From contig NZ_CP036261.1 in the NCBI RefSeq assembly GCF_007741475.1, forward strand, positions 5,395,798-5,459,797: DNA of 64,000 bases, in the 5' to 3' direction. Source of the DNA: Rosistilla ulvae (GTDB lineage: Bacteria; Planctomycetota; Planctomycetia; Pirellulales; Pirellulaceae). The position numbers and the translations under genes are program-made. Every line of letters starts with the position of its first letter. The first letter of the stretch is position 1. Of this stretch, positions 29,110 through 37,941 are shown in pieces. A model generated the notes under the pieces. That model was not told the DNA's origin, made no database searches, and was given only the letters and a program-made list of their open reading frames with translations.

Positions 29110-29886
29110 ATGTCGATGACCGCTATCAAAACCAGTCTACTCGCCAGCTTTTGCACTCTCGCCAGCCTCGGCGCGGATCTCCCCGCCGCCGCTTCGGACA
29201 AGCCTCAGCCGTCCGCGACGGCGTCGCCGGAGCAGCATTACGAAAAGCGTAGCCTCTCCGGCTGGACGATCCAGATCCGCCGCGAACTGCTCGAACCGGA
29301 AAGTCGCGACGCCACCGATCAGGCTTTGGAACTGCTGACGATTCAGTTGGATGAGATCTGCCGCGTCGTACCGGCGGCGCCGCTCAAACAGCTGCAACAG
29401 GTAACGCTCTGGTTTTCACCCGAATACCCCGGCGTCTCCCCTCGCGCCGAATACCATCCCAGCGGCGATTGGTTGCGAGCCAACGGGCGCGATCCGGCGA
29501 TGGCCCGCGGCGTCGAATTTACAAACATCCGGATCTTCGCCGCCGAGACGCGGCGCATGCCCAACTTCGCCCTGCATGAACTCGCCCACGCCTACCACGA
29601 CCGCGAACTGGAGGACGGGTTCCGAAACGGCCCGCTGCGATCAGCTTTCAAAAAAGCCCAGTCCAGCGGCATCTATGATCGCGTGGAGCGTCAAGATTCC
29701 GAAGGGAACAAACGCTTCGATCGCGCCTATGCGCTGACCAGTCCGCAGGAATATTTCGCCGAAACGACCGAAGCCTTTTTCGCGCGGAACGATTTCTTCC
29801 CCTTCGACCGCAAAGAACTGCAACAGCACGATCCCGAAGTCTGCCAATTGTTGACCAAACTCTGGGGCGTGCAGACAGCCCCTTAG
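29110..29886 (+). CDS. secreted zinc metallopeptidase, anthrax-lethal-factor-like domain
   Basis: 258 residues with signal peptide (SLLASFCTLASLGADLPAAA). Zinc site HELAHAYHD at about 157-165 and a downstream QEYFAETTEAFFARNDFFPF, whose Glu residues fit the third ligand position of the lethal-factor-like (ATLF, M34-related) fold. Length and arrangement match the short planctomycete versions, which lack toxin domains. Likely periplasmic or secreted; substrate unknown. Alone on its strand. Confidence 0.75.
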   Translation: MSMTAIKTSLLASFCTLASLGADLPAAASDKPQPSATASPEQHYEKRSLSGWTIQIRRELLEPESRDATDQALELLTIQLDEICRVVPAAPLKQLQQVTLWFSPEYPGVSPRAEYHPSGDWLRANGRDPAMARGVEFTNIRIFAAETRRMPNFALHELAHAYHDRELEDGFRNGPLRSAFKKAQSSGIYDRVERQDSEGNKRFDRAYALTSPQEYFAETTEAFFARNDFFPFDRKELQQHDPEVCQLLTKLWGVQTAP

Positions 29887-29949
29887 CTTGTCGATCGGTG
29901 CTCATTAGCACATCTGGCCCCCCCCCACAACGACGGCCGAAAAATTTAG

Positions 29950-29976
29950 CCACAGAGGCCTTAATGCTCACAGAGA
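29950..29976. repeat. CACAGAG-type repeat, single degenerate arm
   Basis: GCCACAGAGGC...GCTCACAGAGA, related to the arms of the inverted repeat at 33201-33277. It lies between convergent genes. A matching second arm was not found. Confidence 0.4.
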
Positions 29977-30113
29977 CCATGTGATCGAAGGAGCAGGACG
30001 TTGGTCACAGCGAGTTCAAATCTACAATGCGCCCGGACTGTATCGCTGGCTAGACGAGTGAACCAAGGCAACACGACGGAGTCACGTTTCCACTGTCTTT
30101 TCTAATTTGGTCT

Positions 30114-33059
30114 TTACCGTCGTGCGTTGGCTTTTGCTTGCCGCAAGCGCTCGGTGTACGAGAGAGTTTCGGGGGCATCGTCGATGCCGAGGCTTGGCGG
30201 CTTCGCCTGAACGGTTGATGGTTCAGAAACAGCGGGCGACGGCGAGAGTTCGGGCTGAGGAGGCGTGCTGCCAGCCGCTTGCTGTTTGATCGAGCGGAGG
30301 GTTTGCAGGCGCTGAAGCTTGCCCGCGTCGGCATCCTGTAACTTCGTCGCTCTCTTGGCCGCCACGCGTTTCACGCCGCTGAAGTCCCATCGAATGCGGC
30401 GGACCGCGATGTCACCGACAAACAGACAGCAGCCGATCAGAACGAAGATGGGCCAAAAATCTTGGATCGAACGGATCGCATCCAAACCGCCACGAAACGG
30501 GTCCAATGACGTCGGATCGGCGTCGCCGTTCTCCATCGATGGAGCCAACGTTCCGGCCGCGCCGCCGCGTGGCTCCGCGGCTGCCAGCTGTTCCAACAGC
30601 CCTCGATTCACTTCGCGGATCCGATATTCGGCGCTAAACGGCACGCTGACGCCGGTGGTCAGCGGAGCCGAGCCAGCTTCGGGGACGACGTGGACAAAAT
30701 AGTTCCCCGCGCGATCGACGGGAAACGAACCGACGTAACGTCCCGGCGCGGTCTGCCGCATCCGCAAGTCGATAGGTTCGAGATCGGGGTCGAGCACCGA
30801 CGCTCCCATCTCCAGAAAGTTCAAATACTGATCGCTCTCATCCAACGCGTTCACAACAACTTGCACCTGCCCATCGTCAACGACGGTCGCCAAAGTAAAC
30901 TTCCCCGCGTCGCCAGCGGGCCGGTTCAGCCATCGCATCAATTGAGCGATCAATTTCTTGCGGTCGTCCCAGGTCCGCCAATCGCTCGCCCAACGCTGGC
31001 CGCCATCGGTCGTTAAGACAGCGGTTCGGCCCAGTCCATACTGCCAGACCGCCAGCACCGGTTGTTGGCTGTTCTGTGGTCCGGCCGCGGACATCAGGAC
31101 CTGAGCCAACGGGCTATCCTTGGCCGTCGTCATCACATAGCCGCGGATCGGTGGCGGGCTGCCAACGCCTTGAATCAGCGGATGATCTTGTGCGAGCTGC
31201 GGCTGCACGCCTGCTGGCTGCTCAAAAATCAAGGGCCGCGAAACCCGACGCGTCTCCCGCATCACGATCCGCGGAATGCCTCGCGGCGAATGGACGTGGT
31301 ACATCTTTCCGCTGCCGATCGAAGCGATCTCCCGCATCAAAGCGAGATCGGCATCTTTACCGATCGCTACCGATGAAACAGTGATCCCTTGTTGTTGCAT
31401 CCGCTGCGTTAAAGCGGCAAAGTCGTTTGGCATGGTTTGCCCATCGGTCAGCACGATGATATGTTTCACCGCCGCTTCGGTTTGCGACAGCCCGATAAAT
31501 GCTCGCTCCATCGCCGGATACATCACCGTTCCGCCGCCAGCCGTGATCCGCGAAACCATCGGCAACATGTGCGTCCGCCCCGCAACCGGCTGCATCGGAA
31601 TCACCTCGCGCGTCGCGCCGTCGAAGGTCCAGATTCCCAAGTGATCGCTCGGGCCAAGCATCTTGATCGCCTCGGACGCCGCCGCTTTGCACAGCTGCAT
31701 TTTTTGGCCATCCATCGATCCGCTGCTGTCGATCACCAGTGCCAACGCCCCAACCGCAGCGACTTTCAGATTCTTGATTTCAAAGTCGACAGGCATCGCT
31801 TTTTCGAGAGCCGTCCCAGTCCAACCGCCGACTCCCAACGCATCGGGACCGCCGATCATCAGCAACCCCGCTCCCAGTTGTTGCGTGTTGCGCACCAAGA
31901 TCTCGATCTGATCATCGTTGAACCATTGCAGCGAATCGGCAGCGTCCCCGCCGACTCGCGGCACATTGGCCAAGATCACTGAATCGTAGGCTTGCAGTTG
32001 AGCCAGCGAACTGAAAGTCGCATCGCTCGGTTCGACCACGACTTCGATATTCTCTTCCCGCAACCGATCGGCAAACTCGGCCCATGCTCCAGGCTCGGTC
32101 GCCGGTTCGATCAGCAGCACGCGACTCTGCCCCCGCACATTGGCAAACGCCACGGCGCGATTATTCTGCGACCGCGCGTCGTCCGCCGGATCGTCCGGGA
32201 CAAAGGTCGCCGTGTACGTATAAGGCGCGGCGCGATCGATCGTATGTCGCAGTGGAAAGACGTTTTTACCGGGCGTCAGCTGGATCGGTTGATTCAAGAT
32301 CATCTGATCGTCGTGTCCGCTGCGCCGCGTTACCTGCAGCCGCCCCGGAACGGGCGCGTCCGAATTCTCCGCGGCAAAATTAGTCATCACCACGCGAGAT
32401 TCGATCGGTTGCCCGCGACGAATTTGCGCCGGCATGTCGATCTTTTCGACTAGCACATCGCTGCCCGACTGGGTTGGAACAGGAACGATGTCGATTCCAA
32501 TCCCATCGGCGGCGATCCGATCTGCGATTCGCGCAGCCTGTCCCAGCGTCTGATTCCCATCGGTGATGACCACGATCCGGCGGCGGACGTCGGTCGGCAT
32601 CGCGGTCCGTGCCAACTGCAACGCCTGTTCAAGATTCGTCGCGTCGGTGCGAAGCGAGCTGTCGCTGAATTGCGACCGCTGCGGAAGGTCGTCGCTGAAC
32701 GGAGGGACTTCGATCGTCGCCTCTCGGCCAAACAAGATCACTCCCGCCAGATCGTCGCGAGACGCATGGCGATGCTCGCGCACGTTGGCAGCAACGAAGT
32801 CGAACATCTCCCGACGCCGACCGGCATCGATACTCTCGGATTGGTCCAACAGATACATCACCGCGACGCGATCGCTGTGCCAACGAATCTGCACGCCCGC
32901 TATCGCCGCAACGATCGCCAACAGGACCAGCGAACGTAAACCGATCGCAACCGCCGCATGCACGACGCCCAATCCGCGACGCCGGTACGCGGCTACCCAG
33001 AACAGAGGCAACAGGCACAGCAGCCACAAAAATTCGGGGGCATCAAAACCGATTCGCAT
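30114..33059 (-). CDS. membrane protein with two VWA domains and a GATase-like region
   Basis: 981 residues. Two or three N-terminal membrane helices (about 10-55). A first VWA domain has MIDAS DQSES (72-76). A beta-sandwich region follows, then a GATase1-like stretch ending in MIGGPDALGVGGWTGTALEK (402-420). A second VWA domain has MIDAS DSSGS (444-448), then RYGLGRTAVLTTDG-type sequence, a C-terminal helix (IFVLIGCCLFVGDIAV) and a Pro/Gln-rich tail. This is the long BatA/BatB-like architecture common in planctomycetes, normally encoded with a MoxR ATPase and DUF58. Here it is alone; the nearest MoxR gene is 17 kb away. Role unknown. Confidence 0.85.
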   Translation of the reverse strand: MRIGFDAPEFLWLLCLLPLFWVAAYRRRGLGVVHAAVAIGLRSLVLLAIVAAIAGVQIRWHSDRVAVMYLLDQSESIDAGRRREMFDFVAANVREHRHASRDDLAGVILFGREATIEVPPFSDDLPQRSQFSDSSLRTDATNLEQALQLARTAMPTDVRRRIVVITDGNQTLGQAARIADRIAADGIGIDIVPVPTQSGSDVLVEKIDMPAQIRRGQPIESRVVMTNFAAENSDAPVPGRLQVTRRSGHDDQMILNQPIQLTPGKNVFPLRHTIDRAAPYTYTATFVPDDPADDARSQNNRAVAFANVRGQSRVLLIEPATEPGAWAEFADRLREENIEVVVEPSDATFSSLAQLQAYDSVILANVPRVGGDAADSLQWFNDDQIEILVRNTQQLGAGLLMIGGPDALGVGGWTGTALEKAMPVDFEIKNLKVAAVGALALVIDSSGSMDGQKMQLCKAAASEAIKMLGPSDHLGIWTFDGATREVIPMQPVAGRTHMLPMVSRITAGGGTVMYPAMERAFIGLSQTEAAVKHIIVLTDGQTMPNDFAALTQRMQQQGITVSSVAIGKDADLALMREIASIGSGKMYHVHSPRGIPRIVMRETRRVSRPLIFEQPAGVQPQLAQDHPLIQGVGSPPPIRGYVMTTAKDSPLAQVLMSAAGPQNSQQPVLAVWQYGLGRTAVLTTDGGQRWASDWRTWDDRKKLIAQLMRWLNRPAGDAGKFTLATVVDDGQVQVVVNALDESDQYLNFLEMGASVLDPDLEPIDLRMRQTAPGRYVGSFPVDRAGNYFVHVVPEAGSAPLTTGVSVPFSAEYRIREVNRGLLEQLAAAEPRGGAAGTLAPSMENGDADPTSLDPFRGGLDAIRSIQDFWPIFVLIGCCLFVGDIAVRRIRWDFSGVKRVAAKRATKLQDADAGKLQRLQTLRSIKQQAAGSTPPQPELSPSPAVSEPSTVQAKPPSLGIDDAPETLSYTERLRQAKANARR

Positions 33060-33200
33060 CCAAGATTCCTAGTCCTACGCATCCATCAATCGAACCAACG
33101 CTATAAGCTACATTGCTACCTGCGAGAAGTAAAACAGAGCGTCGAGACCCGCGGGAGCTATTGGTGCCCGGCTGATAGATCCAATTTGAAGCACGGCTTC

Positions 33201-33277
33201 GCCACAGAGTTCTCAGAGTCCACAGAGAAACCTAGCCGCGATTCGTGGGCCTCGGTGAACTCGGAGAGCTCTGTGGC
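33201..33277. repeat. 27-bp CACAGAG-type imperfect inverted repeat
   Basis: Left arm 33201-33227 (GCCACAGAGTTCTCAGAG...), right arm 33251-33277, 23 of 27 positions complementary, 23-base spacer. It can form a long hairpin. Resembles the CACAGAG palindromes scattered in intergenic DNA of many bacteria. Lies between two leftward genes. Confidence 0.65.
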
Positions 33278-33358
33278 TTCGACTGCATTGCTTTGATGCT
33301 ATAAGGATAACATCGCGGCTTCGAAATAGCCCACGCGACGGAGTCGTATAGCCACCAA

Positions 33359-35029
33359 CTAATAGACGTCGCGACGGTAGCGGCCGTCGGCGAGCATCTG
33401 GTCGACTAGCGTGTTGCCAAGCGTCTCGCGGATTACGGCATCGACCGCGGGAGCCATCCCGGCCAGGCTACCGCAGACGTAGATCGCCGCGTCGCGTGCG
33501 ACCCAGGCTTTCAATTCGTCGGCCGCTTCACTCAGTCGATCCTGAACGTAGGTCCGCTGTTCGCCGTCGCGGGAGAAGGCGAGGTCCAAACGTTTCAGCA
33601 GACCTTGCTGCTGCCAATCGGAGAGTTCATCCCGAAAGAAGAAGTCGCGATCGGCGGAGCGTTCGCCAAACAGCAGCCAGTTTTCGGCATGCCCCTCGGC
33701 GACGCGTTGCTTCAAATGTCCTCGCAGCCCCGCAATCCCGGTCCCGTTGCCGATCAGGATCACCGGCCGGGCGACCTTCTGCGGATGGAAGCTCGGGTTG
33801 CTGCGAATCCTCAATCGCACCGACTGCTGCAATTCCAAGTGGTCGCACAACCAACCGCTACAAATTCCAAGCGCCCCGTCGGTCCGCACGACGCGACGCA
33901 GCACCAGTTGCAGATTGCCATCGCTCGGCAACGATGCGATCGAATATTCGCGAGCCTTCAGCGGCTTCAACCGGTCGGCCAGCGTTTGCGGATTCCGATC
34001 TTCGACGCCGTCGAACTCTGGCAGCTCGCACCGCGACAACCGTTCGGCAAACGTTGTGCTCTCGTGGCCCACTTCAATCGTCGTCTCTCCATCGCATCCG
34101 GCCTGCTGCAGCCAACGATCGACCGATGCCTTTGCGTTCCGCGGTTCGACTTCGGCGATGTCTCCCGCCTGCCAATCGATCGACTGCGACGCGAGACTCT
34201 TGCGGTCTAATGTCAGATGATAGACGCCGCCGCCGAGACTGCCTGGATTCAGTTCCACGCGGCCTGTCAGTTGCCAGTCGTCGAGCTCCGCCGGCTGCCA
34301 TGGCTCAGCCGATGAGGTTTCAAACGTTTCGGCGACCTTCGTTTGCCACGTTTGCACCGCGGCGGGATCGCAGTTGTCGACCTCGATGAGATCGAACAGC
34401 GGCTGCGCCTGGTGGCGCCGCAACCAACTGTCGATTTGACGTCCGAAGGCACAAAACTGGTCATAGGTGCGATCGCCGAGAGCCAACACGGCGTATTCCA
34501 AAGCTTGCAGATCAGCCCCCTGCCCCATCACCTCTTCGAGAAATCCGTAGGCGTGATCGGGCGGATCCCCATCGCCGGTCGTGCTGGCGACAAACAACAA
34601 ACGTCCGCCGCGGACCAACCGATCGCGATCGATCTGCTCGATCCCCGCCAGGTGCGCCAACCTGCCCGATTCGTTTAACAGCGCGGTCGTCTGCTCTGCC
34701 AATTCGTAGGCGAAACCGGTTTGGCTCGCATAGACCACGGCGATCGATGACGGATCGATCGCCACACCCTCATCCGCGGCGGTTGCCGAAACAACCGACG
34801 GGTTCGATTTCAATCGGTTCGCCGGACGGCGGAGCATCCGCAGGCAGAACCCGATGTAAATCGTCAGCGCACCGCCGGCAAGCCACCACCGCGAAGAGGG
34901 TGGATTTGCGATCCACCAAGCGCCGCGAGTGAGCCGCAGAAACAGCAACGCAACGATCACCAACAGCAGCATGACGACTGCGTTGCCGATCACTTCAGCG
35001 AATCTGCGGCGGGGTGGTTGGTTTGCCAT
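33359..35029 (-). CDS. membrane-anchored CysJ-like NADPH flavoprotein reductase
   Basis: 556 residues. Two N-terminal transmembrane helices (about 14-30 and 47-64) anchor a flavodoxin domain (VVYASQTGFAYELAEQT, VASTTGDGDPP, LGDRTYDQF). A FAD-binding barrel (REYSIASLPSDGNLQLVLRR) and an NADPH domain (LIGNGTGIAGLRGHL, YVCGSLAGMAP) follow; the protein ends in RYRRDVY, the classic tail of CysJ and cytochrome P450 reductases. No CysI hemoprotein is adjacent. It ends an operon with DUF4198, DUF2271 and PepSY-TM genes, so it probably passes NADPH electrons to a membrane or periplasmic acceptor such as a ferric complex. Confidence 0.88.
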   Translation of the reverse strand: MANQPPRRRFAEVIGNAVVMLLLVIVALLFLRLTRGAWWIANPPSSRWWLAGGALTIYIGFCLRMLRRPANRLKSNPSVVSATAADEGVAIDPSSIAVVYASQTGFAYELAEQTTALLNESGRLAHLAGIEQIDRDRLVRGGRLLFVASTTGDGDPPDHAYGFLEEVMGQGADLQALEYAVLALGDRTYDQFCAFGRQIDSWLRRHQAQPLFDLIEVDNCDPAAVQTWQTKVAETFETSSAEPWQPAELDDWQLTGRVELNPGSLGGGVYHLTLDRKSLASQSIDWQAGDIAEVEPRNAKASVDRWLQQAGCDGETTIEVGHESTTFAERLSRCELPEFDGVEDRNPQTLADRLKPLKAREYSIASLPSDGNLQLVLRRVVRTDGALGICSGWLCDHLELQQSVRLRIRSNPSFHPQKVARPVILIGNGTGIAGLRGHLKQRVAEGHAENWLLFGERSADRDFFFRDELSDWQQQGLLKRLDLAFSRDGEQRTYVQDRLSEAADELKAWVARDAAIYVCGSLAGMAPAVDAVIRETLGNTLVDQMLADGRYRRDVY

Positions 35030-35052
35030 CGGTCCGACTTATTCAAAAGGAT

Positions 35053-35859
35053 TTACTGTGGCAAAACTTCCAGCGTCGCGGCATAGCTGAGACGACGGGT
35101 CTTCGCTTGCGCGGTCTTCCCCTTTTCGTCCTGCGACGAGGTCGACAACCAATACATCCCCGGCTTGTCCAAGGCAACGGTGAACTCTCCGTTCTCGTCG
35201 GTCGTCACGGAGATTTCCTCTTGCGAATCGCGATACCGCGTGCCACCTCGGATGATCTCGACCTCCAGTCCCGCCGCAGGCTTGCCTTCGACGAGCAATT
35301 GGAACTGAGTCTTTTCTCCAGCGTACAGATCGTTCGGATGTGTGGCGGTGACCAATTCGATTCCCACGCCAGTCGGCTTCAACGCTTCCTTGGTCGGAGC
35401 GCCATTGGTGACGAAGGTCTCGACCCGCCCGACGCTTTCGGTAACCTTCAGGTTTTCCGCATTGGCCGGTACTTCGGTGGCAAACGTTGCTGCCGATCCA
35501 CGCCAACGTTTGCGTTCGCCGTTTTCGACCCAGCTTGCAAACAGCCCCTGGTTCATCAACGCGATGCTGTAGGTTCCCTCTTGCTCCAATTGAACATCAA
35601 AGACGCTGCGGTACTTTCCGGTCGAAGGATTTTGCGCTTCGGCCGAACCGCCATCCGGAGCAGTGATGACAACGTTGTCGAGCCGCAGCGGGTGGTGGTT
35701 GAAGTAAAACAGATCGTTCGACACTGCGGCGTCGACGGTGACCCAGGGATCGTTCCCCGAAAGCGTCGTCTGCGATGGCAACAGCCACACTTTGTGGGCG
35801 GATGCGATCTGGGACAGGGTGACCACAAGGGCGATGGACAGGAAGGATGCAATTTTCAT
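35053..35859 (-). CDS. DUF4198 periplasmic protein
   Basis: 268 residues from ATG 35859 ([13 protein letters not shown]), which has GAAGAGAGAAG just upstream; the frame extends 18 codons further but without coding character. Signal peptide cleaved before [13 protein letters not shown]4198 features: His-first mature end, two beta-sandwich domains, [20 protein letters not shown] and [20 protein letters not shown]. Family members sit near nickel, cobalt or iron uptake genes and are thought to bind metal, partly through the N-terminal His. 23 bases before the flavoprotein gene. Confidence 0.82.
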   Translation of the reverse strand: MKIASFLSIALVVTLSQIASAHKVWLLPSQTTLSGNDPWVTVDAAVSNDLFYFNHHPLRLDNVVITAPDGGSAEAQNPSTGKYRSVFDVQLEQEGTYSIALMNQGLFASWVENGERKRWRGSAATFATEVPANAENLKVTESVGRVETFVTNGAPTKEALKPTGVGIELVTATHPNDLYAGEKTQFQLLVEGKPAAGLEVEIIRGGTRYRDSQEEISVTTDENGEFTVALDKPGMYWLSTSSQDEKGKTAQAKTRRLSYAATLEVLPQ

Positions 35860-35932
35860 CGTGAACTTCTCTCTTCGGGTTAAGGAGCGGAAATTACTGA
35901 GAACTGGATTCAAACGTTGATGGATTGGAGAC

Positions 35933-36466
35933 CTAAGGTTTGACCGATAGGGTCACTTCCCCCAGCTCCTTTTCGCCTTTCGCGTCGAACTTCTGCGACG
36001 ACGCGGGAGGCCATGTGAACGGGATCTTCACCATTTCGCGGCCGCCGACTTCACGTGCCGCTTCGACGATCAGGGTGTATTTCCCCGGTGGCAGATCGGC
36101 CAAGTGAGGCTGTTTGTCGGTGAAGGTCAGCGCGTGCTTGCCTGCGGGTTGCGTGGCACCGGTGACGCCATCGACCGGCACGTCCAAGCTGCGCCCCGAG
36201 ACTCGCCACCACTGTCGCAGATCGGGCAACCATTTCGTGCCGTGCCCTTCATCGGTATCGCGCATCTGGTACCAAACCGTCAGATTGCGAACCAGTTTGC
36301 GATCGGCGGTTTGAATCCAGGCGGCGACATAGGGGCGGTGATATTCCGAAACGTTTAATCGCGGAATTTCGATACTCAGTTCGATCTCAGCGGCCGTCGC
36401 CGGGGCGCTGGTCAAAGCAAACACCATGGCCAACGAAGCGGCAAGAATTGGAAAGCGTTTCAACAT
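35933..36466 (-). CDS. DUF2271 periplasmic protein
   Basis: 177 residues from ATG 36466 ([20 protein letters not shown]); ATG 36499 is an alternative. Signal peptide ending near ATAAE. Body with [18 protein letters not shown] and [16 protein letters not shown], the signature of DUF2271, which is commonly found between PepSY-TM and ApbE or flavoprotein genes. Suggested role: accessory protein of a flavin- or iron-linked electron-transfer complex. Part of a four-gene leftward operon. Confidence 0.8.
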   Translation of the reverse strand: MLKRFPILAASLAMVFALTSAPATAAEIELSIEIPRLNVSEYHRPYVAAWIQTADRKLVRNLTVWYQMRDTDEGHGTKWLPDLRQWWRVSGRSLDVPVDGVTGATQPAGKHALTFTDKQPHLADLPPGKYTLIVEAAREVGGREMVKIPFTWPPASSQKFDAKGEKELGEVTLSVKP

Positions 36467-36531
36467 GCGTCGACTCTTGTTGTTCAAGGAAACAGTCATG
36501 GAGGTGATGGTGAATCAGGGAAGCGTGGCGG

Positions 36532-37206
36532 TCAGTGGATTAGCAGTAGCGCGAGCAACAACGGAACGATCAGCCCGAGTCCGACCAGCGGCCACGTCAT
36601 CCGACGGTGCCTGGCATGCAGGAACAAAAGCCCCAAACCGGTGAAACAAAAGACGAGTGTCGCAAGCGCAAAGATATCGATGAACCAACTCCACGCCGGC
36701 CCCGTGTTGCGTCCTTTGTGCAGGTCGTTGAAATACGAGATCCAGCCGCGCTGCGTTCGTTCGAATTCGACTTCGCCAGCGAACCGATCGATGCTCAACC
36801 ACGCATCGCTCCCGGGCCCAGGCATCGAGAGATAGATCTCGTCCTCGCTCCATTCGGCCTTTCGCGAACCGACCGAGACGCCCAACTGATCGTTCAACCA
36901 TCCCGCGACCGCGACCGGCAACGGTGCATCGTCCTCGGACGACTCCGCGTCGATCGCATCGATCACCGACTGGGGCAGCTCGATGATCTCGTGCTCGACG
37001 TCCGGGACGGTTTCGATCTGCGATGCATGGTTCAGCGTGATCCCGGTGACCGAAAACAAGATCATTCCCAGCAGACAGACAGCGGAACTGATCCAGTGCC
37101 ATTGGATCATCGTCCGCAACCAAAATCCGCGGCGCAGCGTCTGGCTGACCGATGGTAGATCGGATTCGATCGGTGCGTTGGTGGTGTCGGAAGATCGTTG
37201 ACTCAA
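36532..37206 (-). CDS. PepSY-associated membrane protein
   Basis: 224 residues. TTG start at 37206 is chosen because GGGGAGAG stands five bases upstream; the frame opens 50 codons earlier without a usable signal, and the first ATG would delete little of the fold. Helices at about 36-56 ([18 protein letters not shown]), 175-195 and 203-222. The motif GITLNHA with downstream [20 protein letters not shown] is the PepSY-TM core. Such proteins are linked to ferric-siderophore reduction. First gene of the operon; a palindrome lies about 265 bases upstream. Confidence 0.82.
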   Translation of the reverse strand: MSQRSSDTTNAPIESDLPSVSQTLRRGFWLRTMIQWHWISSAVCLLGMILFSVTGITLNHASQIETVPDVEHEIIELPQSVIDAIDAESSEDDAPLPVAVAGWLNDQLGVSVGSRKAEWSEDEIYLSMPGPGSDAWLSIDRFAGEVEFERTQRGWISYFNDLHKGRNTGPAWSWFIDIFALATLVFCFTGLGLLFLHARHRRMTWPLVGLGLIVPLLLALLLIH

Positions 37207-37941
37207 ACCGGACTCTCCCCAGAAAAACCGCACAGCATCGAAGCACGCAGGGAGGCGAACCGTGAGGAATGGGTTGGAGGGCGCATTTTGCAGCCTTGAG
37301 TTTGCAGTACAAATCGGCGAGCACGATGCTGCCGCTGGATGCTGGCTACAAGGCAAAAATGCTTGGCGTCGATCGGAGGCCTAGATGCGGCGGACGGATC
37401 GTCGGAGCATTGCCATTTGCTGGCGGGAACAACCGATCGTAAACAGTTTGCTATCGGCTGCGGCGACGCGTTATTGAGATCGCGTCGCAATAAGCGTAGT
37501 TACCGCCAGCCTCCTTGGCAACCGGTGAAGTCCAAATTTCCCGCGCTGCAGTCAGAATATCCCCAGCGTTTTCCTTGGCGAACGTCGGTCGGCGGTCAAT
37601 TGATCGCCGGCGGTGAAACTTCCGCCGCCGCGGGAACAAGAACCCCTCTTCCGGAGAGTCCCACCGAGCGGACGCAAAATTTTGTTTGCTGGTCCTCGTT
37701 CCCCACCAGAGAACGGACGAGTCTGAAATCCGCTTGTCGAAGAGGCTCCAACGCGACGGGCGAGGGGAACGGTACGGGTGGCATCGAGTCGAAGCGATGG
37801 ACAAGGTTGGCACGCGGGTTGCATGGGGGACGAGCAATCGAAGAAGTCGACGGTTGACGATGATTCCGGCGAAGCGGCATCACGACGAGAGCGACGTCAC
37901 AACCTTTTAACCCTCAATGCACCGGCGAATTGCCAACCTAC
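37207..37941. other. long regulatory/intergenic region
   Basis: 735 bases between the divergent PepSY-TM operon and the ABC ATPase. Contains the 23-bp palindrome at 37471-37493, a CGGCGG hairpin near 37607-37627 and a perfect CAAAATTTTG at 37675-37684. Overlapping short frames on both strands have no start support and look non-coding. Confidence 0.5.
37471..37493. promoter_or_regulatory. Fur-like imperfect palindrome
   Basis: TTATTGAGA, five-base spacer TCGCG, TCGCAATAA; eight of nine arm positions are complementary. AT-rich arms in a GC-rich region, upstream of an operon of metal/electron-transfer type. Could be a Fur-family operator; the exact family is not assignable by eye. Confidence 0.4.

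Noticed and set aside
37490-37560. Plus-strand sequence with GGTGAAGTCC, CCCGC and AGTCAG, like parts of a cobalamin riboswitch
   Set aside because: Spacing and the conserved B12-box (AGTCAGGAGACC) are not met, and the next plus-strand gene starts nearly 400 bases away.
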